A stretch of 47,536 bases of DNA, taken from contig JADFZQ010000023.1 in NCBI GenBank assembly GCA_015232455.1, positions 1 through 47,536 of the forward strand, in the 5' to 3' direction. Source of the stretch: Desulfamplus sp. (GTDB lineage Bacteria; Desulfobacterota; Desulfobacteria; Desulfobacterales; Desulfobacteraceae). Below are positions 26,547 to 34,638 of this stretch, one piece after another. Below the pieces are notes generated by a model. It was not told the DNA's origin, did no database searches, and was given only the letters and a program-made list of their open reading frames with translations. The stretch's first letter is position 1. Each line of letters begins with the position of its first letter. Made by a program: the position numbers and the translations under genes.

Positions 26547-27278
26547 GTGAATCTTATATTGTTATTTCAAGATGACTTTATAAAGCCTGATAGAGTTACT
26601 CTTAAAGAGAGAAGAGCGGAACATATTTTCAAAGTTCATAGAGCCAAAATAGGAGATTTGCTGACAGTCGGTATTTTAAATGGCAAGATAGGAACTGGAA
26701 AACTCCTTTCTATGGACAGTGTAAAAAGAGAGATTGAGTTAGAGGTTAAACTTATAAACGATCCCCCCCCTCCCCTACCCCTTACTTTAGTAATTGCTCT
26801 TCCAAGACCAAAGATGCTAAGGCGGATTTTTCAGTCCGTTGCATCTCTTGGAATTAAAAAAATCTTTATTATTAATTCATGGAGAGTTGAAAAGGCTTTC
26901 TGGTCATCTCTTATGCTTGAACCTAAAAATATTGAACATGAATTGATACTTGGTCTTGAGCAAGCTAAAGATACTGTAATGCCTGAAATTCATCTAAAAC
27001 GGTTATTTACACCTTTTATTACTAAAGAACTTAGTTCTTTAAAAGCAAATGCCAGTAATATAACCGCAATAACGGCCCATCCTAAAGGAGTTTTGCCATG
27101 CCCACAAAATATCAATCAAAATGGTATTCTTGTAATGGGTCCTGAAGGTGGGTTTATTGACATAGAAATTGATACTTTAGAAAAGGCTGGGTTTACAACC
27201 GTTAATTTGGGTCAAAGAATCTTGAGGCTTGAAACAGCAGTACCTTTTATTGTATCAAGATTATATTCAAGCATATAA
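26547..27278 (+). CDS. RsmE-family 16S rRNA (uracil1498-N3)-methyltransferase, copy 2
   Basis: 243 residues from GTG at 26547, with AAGGAG eight bases upstream. The N-terminal PUA-like domain has RRAEHIFKVHRAKIGDLLTVG. The SPOUT part has LVIALPRPKMLRRIFQSVAS, LGIKKIFIINSWR, and a C-terminal VMGPEGGFIDIEIDTLEKAG then LGQRILRLETAVPFIVS. It is compact, unlike copy 1, and diverges enough that its substrate may be another site; a second RsmE-like family is known in bacteria. The segment DPPPPLPL is encoded by a C8 tract at 26763-26770, an unusual homopolymer in AT-rich DNA; the frame is intact here. It is tightly linked to the transferase upstream and the carbonic anhydrase downstream. Confidence 0.85.
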   Translation: MNLILLFQDDFIKPDRVTLKERRAEHIFKVHRAKIGDLLTVGILNGKIGTGKLLSMDSVKREIELEVKLINDPPPPLPLTLVIALPRPKMLRRIFQSVASLGIKKIFIINSWRVEKAFWSSLMLEPKNIEHELILGLEQAKDTVMPEIHLKRLFTPFITKELSSLKANASNITAITAHPKGVLPCPQNINQNGILVMGPEGGFIDIEIDTLEKAGFTTVNLGQRILRLETAVPFIVSRLYSSI

Positions 27279-27306
27279 CCAAATAAAATTAACAAAAAGG
27301 AGCAAC

Positions 27307-27852
27307 ATGCCAATATACCGTATTAACAACCAAACACCATCTATCCACTCTACAGTTTATATATCATCAAATGCCACCATAATAGGTAATGTAACCATAG
27401 GGGAGAACTCTTCTATCTGGTTTAACTGTGTTTTACGAGGAGATTGTGATGCTATAATAATTGGGAAAAATACAAATATTCAAGATATGACAATGTGCCA
27501 TGAAGATTATGGTAAACCGCTCACTATTGGAGATGGAGTTACTATTGGGCATCAGTGTGTAGTTCACGGCTGCACAATTGAAGATGAATGTCTTATTGGT
27601 ATGGGATCAATTGTGATGAATGGAGCAAGAATTGGCAGAGGCAGCATTATTGCTGCTGGATCAGTTATTCTTGAAAATACAGAAATCCCGCCGTTTTCTT
27701 TAGTTGCTGGAATTCCGGGAAAAATTAAAAGGCAATTTGATGAGAGTGTGTTGGAACTCATCAAATTGCCGGCAGATAATTATTCTCAGAGGGCTTTAGA
27801 TTATGCTTCTGACAAATTGGAGAAAATTGAAAGAGAAATTTGTTTGTTTTAA
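27307..27852 (+). CDS. Gamma-class carbonic anhydrase-like protein
   Basis: 181 residues from the ATG at 27307; AAGGAG seven bases upstream rules out the longer frame that begins inside the previous gene. The body is a left-handed beta helix of hexapeptide repeats (NATIIGNVTIGENSSIWFN). The three zinc His are present in TNIQDMTMCH and GHQCVVHGC, with the family LRGD and GMGSIVMNGA motifs. Proteins of this type (YrdA/Cam-like) bind metal and some hydrate CO2; enzymatic activity is not assured. It is convergent with the Fe-S protein gene, only 8 bp away, with no terminator between them. Confidence 0.9.
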   Translation: MPIYRINNQTPSIHSTVYISSNATIIGNVTIGENSSIWFNCVLRGDCDAIIIGKNTNIQDMTMCHEDYGKPLTIGDGVTIGHQCVVHGCTIEDECLIGMGSIVMNGARIGRGSIIAAGSVILENTEIPPFSLVAGIPGKIKRQFDESVLELIKLPADNYSQRALDYASDKLEKIEREICLF

Positions 27853-27860
27853 TAGAATTT

Positions 27861-29168
27861 TTATTTTGACTGTGAATTTCTAAGCAATTCTATTTTCCCA
27901 GTCTTTAACATTCCTCGTGCAAGTTTTCCAACTACTTTAAGTTTATTAAGGCTCTCTTTTATTGAAGTATCTTTTAGAGTATCAAAAGCAGCAATACCAT
28001 GTTTCTTATCAGCCATTATTATATCATAAAGCTCCTCGCGATTTAGTGGGGGCTTTATCTCTTCTTGTTTTTTAACAAGAGTAATGGCTTTTTTAGGACA
28101 TGTCGGCACACATAGACCACAGCCAATACATATATTAAGATCAACAACAGCTTTCTTAGAAGTAGTTTTAACTCTTGAATCCAAACTCTTCTTATCTAAA
28201 GAGTAGTTAGAAATTGTTACCCCACCTACCTGACATCTTTTACTGCAAATACCACAGCCATTACAGAGATCTGAATCTATAGCAACATAAAAGTTTGATG
28301 ACCAAAATTCAATGGGTATTGGCAGTTTCTGATGGACACTTAACATTCCGCAGCAGCAACCACAGCAAGAACATATAAAATCAAGCTCTTCAGTATTTGA
28401 TGGCTGAAGAACTAGCCCATCTTTTTGGTTTTGCTCAATTATGGATATAGCCTCATCTCTGCTTATCTCTCTTCCAATTCCCATTAAAATAGAAGTAGTA
28501 GCAGCATTTCCAACTGCAAGACAGGTCTCTTTACGACTTGTAATTTTACAAGGCTCTCCTTCCATTTTGCTTTTTTTTCTACAGATACAATCAAGCACAA
28601 CGAAAGGCGAAGATGCTTTTTCAAAAAGAGTTGACACTTCATCAAAATGGCTGACACGGTGAGTCGGGGTAATACTTTTTTGAATAGGAATTACCCTCAT
28701 TTGCGGCTTTTTAAGACTTAAAAATTCAAGACCAAAATTAATATCATGGTTGTATCTACTAAAATCTTCTAAGAATTTAGGGGTGAGTCTATTTACCTGC
28801 AATTCATATATTCCAACAACAAGGGGACTATTGCAGTAATACCTCACACCATCTTTTATCTTAGATTCAATACCGCCTTTTTTCTGAATTTTATCAAGTA
28901 TTGTTGCAAGATGTTCAGGAGATTTAATAATGATATTAATATTTGCATCATCTCTTTGTTGCTCATTTTGCCAAATATCTATTTTTTCAAAGATAGCTGC
29001 CAAAGTTTCTGGTTTATAGGTTAAGAAACATGCTATTTTAGCCTCTTCTGGTGTAAAAATGTGCTTAAGTAACCTTATATCAGCATTTTTATTTATTGAA
29101 GCTGGAAACCCTATAGGCATTGAATTGAGGTGTTTTTGGAGTTCTCTATAAATCTTATAATATTTCAT
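27861..29168 (-). CDS. Two-cluster [4Fe-4S] protein with winged-helix-like N-terminus
   Basis: 435 residues. Two classic ferredoxin clusters: CNGCGICSKRC at 302-312 (no Pro after the fourth Cys) and CIGCGLCVPTCP at 347-358, with a Ser/Lys-rich spacer between them. Upstream are an unusual cysteine-rich CSCCGCCC at 266-273 and isolated cysteines at 194, 196, 207 and 216 that could bind another cluster. Residues about 30-120 look helical with a wing-like YYCNSPLVVGIYE. Homologous multi-Cys proteins are common in Desulfobacterota and their function is unknown. It is 10 bp downstream of a small HTH protein gene and probably cotranscribed with it. An electron-transfer or redox-sensing role is inference. 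Confidence 0.7.
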   Translation of the reverse strand: MKYYKIYRELQKHLNSMPIGFPASINKNADIRLLKHIFTPEEAKIACFLTYKPETLAAIFEKIDIWQNEQQRDDANINIIIKSPEHLATILDKIQKKGGIESKIKDGVRYYCNSPLVVGIYELQVNRLTPKFLEDFSRYNHDINFGLEFLSLKKPQMRVIPIQKSITPTHRVSHFDEVSTLFEKASSPFVVLDCICRKKSKMEGEPCKITSRKETCLAVGNAATTSILMGIGREISRDEAISIIEQNQKDGLVLQPSNTEELDFICSCCGCCCGMLSVHQKLPIPIEFWSSNFYVAIDSDLCNGCGICSKRCQVGGVTISNYSLDKKSLDSRVKTTSKKAVVDLNICIGCGLCVPTCPKKAITLVKKQEEIKPPLNREELYDIIMADKKHGIAAFDTLKDTSIKESLNKLKVVGKLARGMLKTGKIELLRNSQSK

Positions 29169-29178
29169 AGAGAATTAT

Positions 29179-29712
29179 TTACTGAGCTATAACATAGCGA
29201 TTATTGTCATCTTTTTGAATTTTTTTGCTATTTCTTAATCTATAAACAATATCTGCTATCTTTTTTGAATCAAATCCAGTCTCTTTTTTTAAATCTTCAA
29301 CACTAATACCGCCCCTTTTTTTGATAATATTAAAAACTGCTTCTGTAGCGTTCTTCTTTTTCTTACTGCTGACGCTATTATTTTTAGAGATTGGCTTAGT
29401 AGCTTTGACACTTTTAGATTTTATTGGCTCTACCTTTTTAGGTTCATTGCTTAGATTATCACTCTTTACAGTAAGATCATCAGCTTTAACAGGTGCAGAA
29501 TCACTCTTTACATTAGCATCATCAGATTTCGCAGATGCAGAATCACTCTTTACATTAGCATCATCAGATTTCACAGATTCTGAATCATTTTTAGTGCTAA
29601 ATTTTTCCAAAATCTCAATAAAACCACCGATATTTTCTGCAACTTTATTTATAGCATTCTGAATAAATTCTTGGGATTCTTTGTTTAGCTCAATTGCGAT
29701 CTCTATTTTCAT
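29179..29712 (-). CDS. Small protein with repeat linker and C-terminal winged helix
   Basis: 177 residues, not recognised as a named family. The N-terminal about 40 residues are a helical segment (ELNKESQEFIQNAINKVAEN). Residues about 41-115 are low complexity: DDANVKSDSA repeats then Lys/Ser-rich. The last about 55 residues (ATEAVFNIIKKRGGISVEDL, KKETGFDSKKIADIVYRLRN) are a winged-helix DNA-binding domain with a GGISVEDL-type turn. AAGGAG lies 11 bases before the ATG. The 42-bp DNA repeat at 29495-29578 underlies the linker. It is probably cotranscribed with the Fe-S protein gene downstream, which suggests a joint redox-linked role; that is inference. Confidence 0.6.
   Translation of the reverse strand: MKIEIAIELNKESQEFIQNAINKVAENIGGFIEILEKFSTKNDSESVKSDDANVKSDSASAKSDDANVKSDSAPVKADDLTVKSDNLSNEPKKVEPIKSKSVKATKPISKNNSVSSKKKKNATEAVFNIIKKRGGISVEDLKKETGFDSKKIADIVYRLRNSKKIQKDDNNRYVIAQ
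29495..29578. repeat. 42-bp tandem repeat in the HTH protein linker
   Basis: Units at 29495-29536 and 29537-29578 are nearly identical (14 codons each), with partial units on both sides. They encode SDDANVKSDSA.-type repeats, and the period is a multiple of three. Confidence 0.88.
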
Positions 29713-29733
29713 GTTACCTACTCCTTTATTGTA

Positions 29734-31053
29734 TTAGTATTTAATATTATCTACCTTGCTTATCTCTCTATCACGCATACCAATTAGATATAAAAGTCCA
29801 TCAAGCCCAACATTTGAAATATTGCTTTCAGCCTTTTCCCTGACAAGCGGTTTGGCATTATAAGCAACGCCAAGACCTGCAATTGTTATCATTGGCAGAT
29901 CGTTTGCACCATCGCCAACCGCAATTGTCTGTTCAATGGATATATTCTCTTTTAATGCAATTTCCCTAAGTAGCTGGGCTTTTCTCTCCCCATCAATTAT
30001 CTCACCTGTAACTTCTCCTGTAACCTCTCCATTGGCTATCTCAAGCTCATTTGCATAAAGATAGTCAAAATTGAGCTTCTCTTTTAAGTAGTTACCAACA
30101 AAAGTAAACCCACCTGAAAGAATCCCAAGTTTATAACCAAGCTCCTTAAGCGTTTTTGTTACAAGTTCCACGCCTTCTGACAGAGGAAGAATCTGTGCAA
30201 GATTTTCCAATTGATTTGCCTTTAACCCTTTAAGCAAGGCAACCCTTTTACGAAAACTCTCCTTAAAATCGATCTCACCTCTCATAGCAGACTCAGTGAT
30301 TGCAGCAACTTTATCTCCAACACCTGCCATCTTTGCAAGTTCGTTAATAACTTCAGCTTGAATAAGGGTTGAATCCATATCAAACACAACAAGTTTTCTG
30401 TTTTTACTGTAGATATTATCAATGTGAAATGAAATATCAATACCAGTATCTTGGGATATTTTCATAAAATCTCCCCTCATAGACTTTATGCTGCATGGTT
30501 TACCACTTACTGAAAGCTGAATACATGCTCTTGAAGGCGGCACTGTTTTGAGGTTGTTATTTTCACATTTACCTATATCTTCTTTGCTTATATCTGCATT
30601 ATTTCTTACGCTATCATCTTTATTAATATTTTTTTTATCTAATGAGATACGACCAGTAAGACGTGAGATATTATCAATATTTAAATTGTTCTCGGCAATT
30701 ACTGAAGTAACTTTTGCTATCTGGTAGGCTGTTATCTTTTTACCCAAAAGAGTTATTATCCGCCTCTCCTGTCTCTGAGAGCTAACCCATTTTTCATAAT
30801 CTTCTTTTTTAACAGATTGAATATCAATATGCAGTGAGAGTTTATAACCTTCAAAAAGCATATCCTTGAATATTGCTGGAAAATCGCTCTCAACAGGAAT
30901 CTCTACAAGGATACCAAGTAAAATATTTTCATGGATTACAGATTGCCCAATATCAAGGATATTAACATTGTATTGGGCAAGAATACTTGTAAAACGGCAG
31001 TTTATCCCTTTTCTATCTTTTCCGCTGATATTTATCAATACGATTTCACTCAT
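29734..31053 (-). CDS. serB: Phosphoserine phosphatase with N-terminal ACT domains
   Basis: 439 residues. Two ACT-like domains fill about 1-215 (IVLINISGKDRKGINCRFTS at the start). The HAD phosphatase follows: DMDSTLI at 225-231 (nucleophile Asp), ILSGGFTFVG and AVGDGANDLPMITIAG at about 378-393. It dephosphorylates phosphoserine in serine synthesis, with ACT domains for amino-acid control. Residues about 136-170, inside the second ACT region, are an Asn/Asp/Lys-rich insert. GEVTGEVTGE (342-351) is a short duplication. ThrH at 33934-34533 is a second enzyme able to dephosphorylate phosphoserine. It lies in the minus-strand run with the PNP and cmoA genes. Confidence 0.94.
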   Translation of the reverse strand: MSEIVLINISGKDRKGINCRFTSILAQYNVNILDIGQSVIHENILLGILVEIPVESDFPAIFKDMLFEGYKLSLHIDIQSVKKEDYEKWVSSQRQERRIITLLGKKITAYQIAKVTSVIAENNLNIDNISRLTGRISLDKKNINKDDSVRNNADISKEDIGKCENNNLKTVPPSRACIQLSVSGKPCSIKSMRGDFMKISQDTGIDISFHIDNIYSKNRKLVVFDMDSTLIQAEVINELAKMAGVGDKVAAITESAMRGEIDFKESFRKRVALLKGLKANQLENLAQILPLSEGVELVTKTLKELGYKLGILSGGFTFVGNYLKEKLNFDYLYANELEIANGEVTGEVTGEIIDGERKAQLLREIALKENISIEQTIAVGDGANDLPMITIAGLGVAYNAKPLVREKAESNISNVGLDGLLYLIGMRDREISKVDNIKY

Positions 31054-31124
31054 TTTAATTGCGTTTTCTCCTTAAATCTTTATCAAAATCAGACCAAAGC
31101 GTTTTTCAGATTTTTCAAAACTTT

Positions 31125-31967
31125 TCAGATTTTTTCAAGAACACCATTTAATATAATATTAATATTTTCAGAAGCCTGATTAGCTATATTTATTATATCC
31201 CCAATCGTGGCTTTTTCAGGTAGATCAGGATTATTGATATTGGTTATTGTAGAAAGCCCAAGTATCTTCATTCCAGCGTGAACCCCAGCTATAGCTTCCA
31301 TTACAGTTGAAAATCCAACTGCATCTGCCCCAATTTGTTTCAAAAACCTTGTCTCTGCTGGAGTTTCAAGAGATGGTCCGCAAAGTCCAACGTAAACACC
31401 TTTTTGAATAGATATTCCATAGTTTTGAGCAGTATTTATAGCAAGCTGTGTAAGTTCTTTGTCATAAACATCTATCATATCAGGAAATCTAATTCCCCAT
31501 CTATCCAAATTTCTACCTATCAGCGGATTATGACCAGTTAAATTTATATGATCTTGAATAATCATCACATCACCAGCTTTAAAATTTAGGTTAATCCCAC
31601 CAGAAGCATTGCTAATAATAAGATATTTAACTCCAAGTTCTTGCATTACTCTTATAGGAAAGGTAACCTCTAATGGTGAATAGCCTTCATAAAGATGAAA
31701 TCTCCCCTGCATTACCATAATTTGTTTACCATAAATTGTTCCGAAAAGCAGCTCTCCTCTATGGCTCTCCACAGTTGATACAGGAAAGTGTGGAATATCT
31801 TTATAGCTTACTTTAGCAGATATATTAATTGACTTGGTGCTATTTCCAAGCCCTGTCCCTGTTAAAAATGCGATTGTAGGTAACAATTTTGCGTTATTAG
31901 AAAAGAGTTGACTCTTTAGAAAATTTGCGGCTTCTAAAACAGACTCTTCATATTTTTCAATCATCAT
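31125..31967 (-). CDS. Purine nucleoside phosphorylase, PNP/MTAP family
   Basis: 280 residues, the size of trimeric PNPs. Motifs: LTGTGLGNSTK (phosphate loop), STVESHRGELLFG, MQGRFHLYEGYSP, ISNASGGIN, CGPSLETPAETR, then STVMEAIAGVHAGM and STITNINNP. The Glu in STVMEA and the Asn in TNINNP match residues that bind 6-oxopurines in this family, so guanosine and inosine are the likely substrates. It cleaves nucleosides with phosphate for purine salvage. It sits between serB and cmoA with short gaps (71 and 12 bp). Confidence 0.9.
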   Translation of the reverse strand: MMIEKYEESVLEAANFLKSQLFSNNAKLLPTIAFLTGTGLGNSTKSINISAKVSYKDIPHFPVSTVESHRGELLFGTIYGKQIMVMQGRFHLYEGYSPLEVTFPIRVMQELGVKYLIISNASGGINLNFKAGDVMIIQDHINLTGHNPLIGRNLDRWGIRFPDMIDVYDKELTQLAINTAQNYGISIQKGVYVGLCGPSLETPAETRFLKQIGADAVGFSTVMEAIAGVHAGMKILGLSTITNINNPDLPEKATIGDIINIANQASENINIILNGVLEKI

Positions 31968-31979
31968 AAACTTATAACC

Positions 31980-32753
31980 TCAACTATTCAAAGAAACCAT
32001 TAACTCTGACAGTTTACTGTTTTTGATAGCAATTATTGATGCAAAGTTAAACCATTTAAGCCAAACTTCTACTACGCTAAATCCACTATTTTTTAATCGT
32101 TTTATATGAGACTCGATAGTTTCAGGAATCAAAACATTTTCAAGGGAATCTCTTTTTCTGCTTATTTCAAGCTCTGAATAGCCATTTTCTAATTTGAATG
32201 ATTTATAAAAATCCTGCTCAATATCTGAAATTATCTTATTTTGATTAATAATTTTTTCCGTCAACAGCAAAATTCCGCCGTCAACAAGACCATTATAAAT
32301 GCTCTGAATAAAATTATCTCTTTTTATGGGTTTAATGAACTGCATTGTAAGATTTACAATAACAACAGATGCGTTAGAAATAGATATATTTTCTGCAAGT
32401 CCACATACAAGAGAGATATTATGTTTTTTGTTATAGCTATCAATACATTCTACTCTATTACGATATTTTTCAATCATTGATGGCGAGCTATCAACCGCGA
32501 TCATTGTATAAGGCTCTTCTTTAAACTCTTCATTTATCATAATTCCAAGATTGCCATGAGAACATCCAAGATCATAGATACTTGAGCCTTTTTTATAAAA
32601 TCGTGCAGTAAGCTGAGATTGCCTTTTAATGCTCTCCATATAAAGAGGAACTGAGCGTTTAATCATATCGTCAAAAACAGATGCAACCTCTTCATTGAAC
32701 TCAAAAGCAGGTACAGGCTCTCTTTTAAATGTAAATATATTATCTTTTTTCAT
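31980..32753 (-). CDS. cmoA: Carboxy-S-adenosyl-L-methionine synthase
   Basis: 257 residues. YDLGCSHGNLGIMI (SAM loop), AVDSSPSMIEKYRNR, NLTMQFI, NGYSELEISRKRDSLENVLI and WFNFAS follow E. coli CmoA closely. CmoA makes carboxy-SAM from SAM and prephenate for cmo5U at tRNA position 34. Its partner CmoB is not in the window and must lie elsewhere if the pathway is complete. It probably leads the operon cmoA-PNP-serB. The N-terminus KKDNIFTFKREPVPAFEFNE is the usual lead-in, so the start is well supported. Confidence 0.93.
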   Translation of the reverse strand: MKKDNIFTFKREPVPAFEFNEEVASVFDDMIKRSVPLYMESIKRQSQLTARFYKKGSSIYDLGCSHGNLGIMINEEFKEEPYTMIAVDSSPSMIEKYRNRVECIDSYNKKHNISLVCGLAENISISNASVVIVNLTMQFIKPIKRDNFIQSIYNGLVDGGILLLTEKIINQNKIISDIEQDFYKSFKLENGYSELEISRKRDSLENVLIPETIESHIKRLKNSGFSVVEVWLKWFNFASIIAIKNSKLSELMVSLNS

Positions 32754-32859
32754 TACTCAAAAAATTTAATCCAACATTACTCATTACTAAGTTAAGGTAT
32801 CTTATAAATACCGCTGGCACCTCTATGCAGAGCTTTTTTCAATATTTAAGGCTCTAAAA

Positions 32860-33612
32860 CTACCACTCTACCAAATCGTATAAAATAATCTTTAAAACTT
32901 CAAGTGCTACAGTATAACCAAAAATTCCACTTATCATTGAGAGGCTTCCCATTGGGTTTCTAAGCCTGCCACTATCAAAATAGTTATCTTCAAGTTCGTT
33001 TGAAACTGTATCTTTTGGGGCTATCTCTGTTGAATATACACACCGAATACCATTATCAACTCCCATTCTCCTTAATCTTTTTCTGACAGATCTCGCTAAA
33101 GGACACCCCATTGTTTCAGAAATATCTCCAATTTTTATCGCTGATGGGTCTTTGCGTCTTGCTGCTCCCATACTTGAAATTACTGGAATATTTCTTTGTG
33201 TCAGTTCATAGAGAATATTAACCTTTGGATTTAGACTGTCAATCGCATCTACCACAATATCTGTATCTGAACTAAACACAAGGTCAAATGTCTCTTTATG
33301 GCAAAGAGTATTAAAGCATTCAACATCAATATCTGGATTTATCTGTTTTAGTCTTGTAAAGGCTGCTTTTGTTTTAAGAGTGCCAATATTTGATTCCAAT
33401 GCGAGTAACTGACGGTTAAAATTGCTAATGCCAATCTCATCAAAATCAACAATTCTCAGCTTCCCTATGCCACTTCTTGCAAGAGATTCAATAACATGAG
33501 AACCAACAGCTCCAAGACCCACTACAGTAACCGTTGATTTCTCCAGTTTATCCATTGCTAATGACCCAAGTAGGAGTTCTGTTCGTTTAAATTTTTCTCT
33601 ATTAAATTTCAT
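32860..33612 (-). CDS. tcdA: tRNA threonylcarbamoyladenosine dehydratase
   Basis: 250 residues. The protein is E1-like: VTVVGLGAVGSHVIESLARSG binds ATP, and RIVDFDEIGISNFNRQ, DAIDSLNPK and CPLARSVRKRLRR resemble TcdA (CsdL) more than MoeB or ThiF. TcdA cyclises the t6A of tRNA into ct6A at position 37 with ATP. TsaD, of the t6A pathway, is also in the window. There is no clear ribosome site; a TATAAT lies about ten bases upstream of the ATG. The gene follows the terminator of the initiator tRNA. The alternative reading is a generic ThiF-family protein. Confidence 0.85.
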   Translation of the reverse strand: MKFNREKFKRTELLLGSLAMDKLEKSTVTVVGLGAVGSHVIESLARSGIGKLRIVDFDEIGISNFNRQLLALESNIGTLKTKAAFTRLKQINPDIDVECFNTLCHKETFDLVFSSDTDIVVDAIDSLNPKVNILYELTQRNIPVISSMGAARRKDPSAIKIGDISETMGCPLARSVRKRLRRMGVDNGIRCVYSTEIAPKDTVSNELEDNYFDSGRLRNPMGSLSMISGIFGYTVALEVLKIILYDLVEW

Positions 33613-33643
33613 ATAAAAACTTATTATAGGGATAACTACAACT

Positions 33644-33677
33644 AAAAAAGGGGATTAGCATTATGCCAATCCCCCTT
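33644..33677 (-). terminator. Intrinsic terminator after tRNA-fMet
   Basis: On the minus strand GGGGGATTGGCAT/ATGCTAATCCCC form a hairpin (arms at 33663-33675 and 33650-33661, one mismatch) followed by TTTTTT at 33649-33644. Confidence 0.9.
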
Positions 33678-33686
33678 AGTATCATT

Positions 33687-33763
<77 letters not shown>

Positions 33764-33774
33764 ATATCTTTAGC

Positions 33775-33803
33775 AATATAGGTTAAAAAATATCTAAGGT
33801 CAA
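33775..33803 (-). promoter_or_regulatory. Sigma70-type promoter of tRNA-fMet
   Basis: On the minus strand TTGACC (33803-33798), a 17-base spacer and TATATT (33780-33775), 11 bases before the tRNA 5' end. Confidence 0.8.
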
Positions 33804-33933
33804 GACAATTCTGAGAATAAATGCAAAATCTCTATTACTACCAATAAAGCACTCTTTTGCTTTGATTTATACTTTAAGCGGGCAGAACTCAATTTATGAT
33901 CTTGAACAGTAAAAAATAACATTGTGCGTATAG

Positions 33934-34533
33934 TTATAAAAGAGAGGTAAGTTTATCTTTTAGTTCACTATATGTATTTGTTACTTCAAATTGTGGGAAC
34001 TCTTTTATTACATTCTCAGGTGGTCTGAAAAAGAAACCAAAATCCGCCTCTTTGAGCATTGCGGTATCATTGTATGAATCCCCAAAGGCAATAACAGTAT
34101 AGTTTAACCCTTTTAATGCCTTTATTGCTTGCTTTTTTTGATTAGCCTGCCTTAGTTTGTAATCTGCTATTCTTCCTTCGCTGTCAACAACAAGGCTGTG
34201 GCAGAGAAGAGCTGGATAATTAAGTTTTTTCATTAAAGGTCTGGCAAACTCCTCAAATGTATCTGATAAAATAATGATCTGACTATGCTCTCTTATCCAA
34301 TTTAATGTCTCCAAAGCACCTTGAAGTGGCTCAATTGTGGTAATAATATCAGTAATATCTTTAAGTTTAAGCCCATGTTTATCAAGAACTTCAAGTCGTT
34401 TTGTCATTAAAACATCATAATCACTTATCTCTCTTGTTGTAAGTTTTAGTGCCTCAATACCTGTTTTTTCTGCAACATTGACCCATATTTCAGGAACAAA
34501 AACCCCTTCAAGGTCAGAACAGATTATCTTCAT
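33934..34533 (-). CDS. thrH: Phosphoserine phosphatase / homoserine phosphotransferase ThrH
   Basis: 199 residues. It aligns with Pseudomonas ThrH along its length: DLEGVFVPEIW.NVAEKTGIEALKLTTR, ISDYDVLMTKRLEVLDKHGL, IILSDTFEEFARPLM, LLCHSLVVD, AFGDSYNDTAML, and FRPPENVIKEFPQF. HAD nucleophile Asp7 and the second Asp (DLEG) are present. ThrH dephosphorylates phosphoserine and can pass the phosphate to homoserine. It lies 105 bp downstream of hom on the same strand, so homoserine phosphorylation is its likely job here. AAGGA precedes the ATG at 34533. Confidence 0.94.
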   Translation of the reverse strand: MKIICSDLEGVFVPEIWVNVAEKTGIEALKLTTREISDYDVLMTKRLEVLDKHGLKLKDITDIITTIEPLQGALETLNWIREHSQIIILSDTFEEFARPLMKKLNYPALLCHSLVVDSEGRIADYKLRQANQKKQAIKALKGLNYTVIAFGDSYNDTAMLKEADFGFFFRPPENVIKEFPQFEVTNTYSELKDKLTSLL

Positions 34534-34575
34534 TATTATTTTCCTTAAAAATTAAGCGGTTTCTTTGCGAATAAA

Positions 34576-34605
34576 TGCAGGGTTTAACTATGGTTAAACC
34601 CTGCA
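34576..34605 (-). terminator. Perfect hairpin between hom and thrH
   Basis: TGCAGGGTTTAAC at 34576-34588 is the exact inverse of GTTAAACCCTGCA at 34593-34605 with a 4-base loop. On the minus strand the tail is ATTTATTCG, a weak U-tract, so it may attenuate, not fully stop, hom-thrH transcription. Its GGGTTTAAC core matches the tRNA-Phe terminator. Confidence 0.6.
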
Positions 34606-34638
34606 AATTATGACATTGCTGGTATAATTAACCATAAT

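Noticed and set aside
27229-27306. Longer N-terminus for the carbonic anhydrase gene
   Set aside because: The extra codons overlap rsmE copy 2, and AAGGAG sits just before the ATG at 27307 where the family begins.
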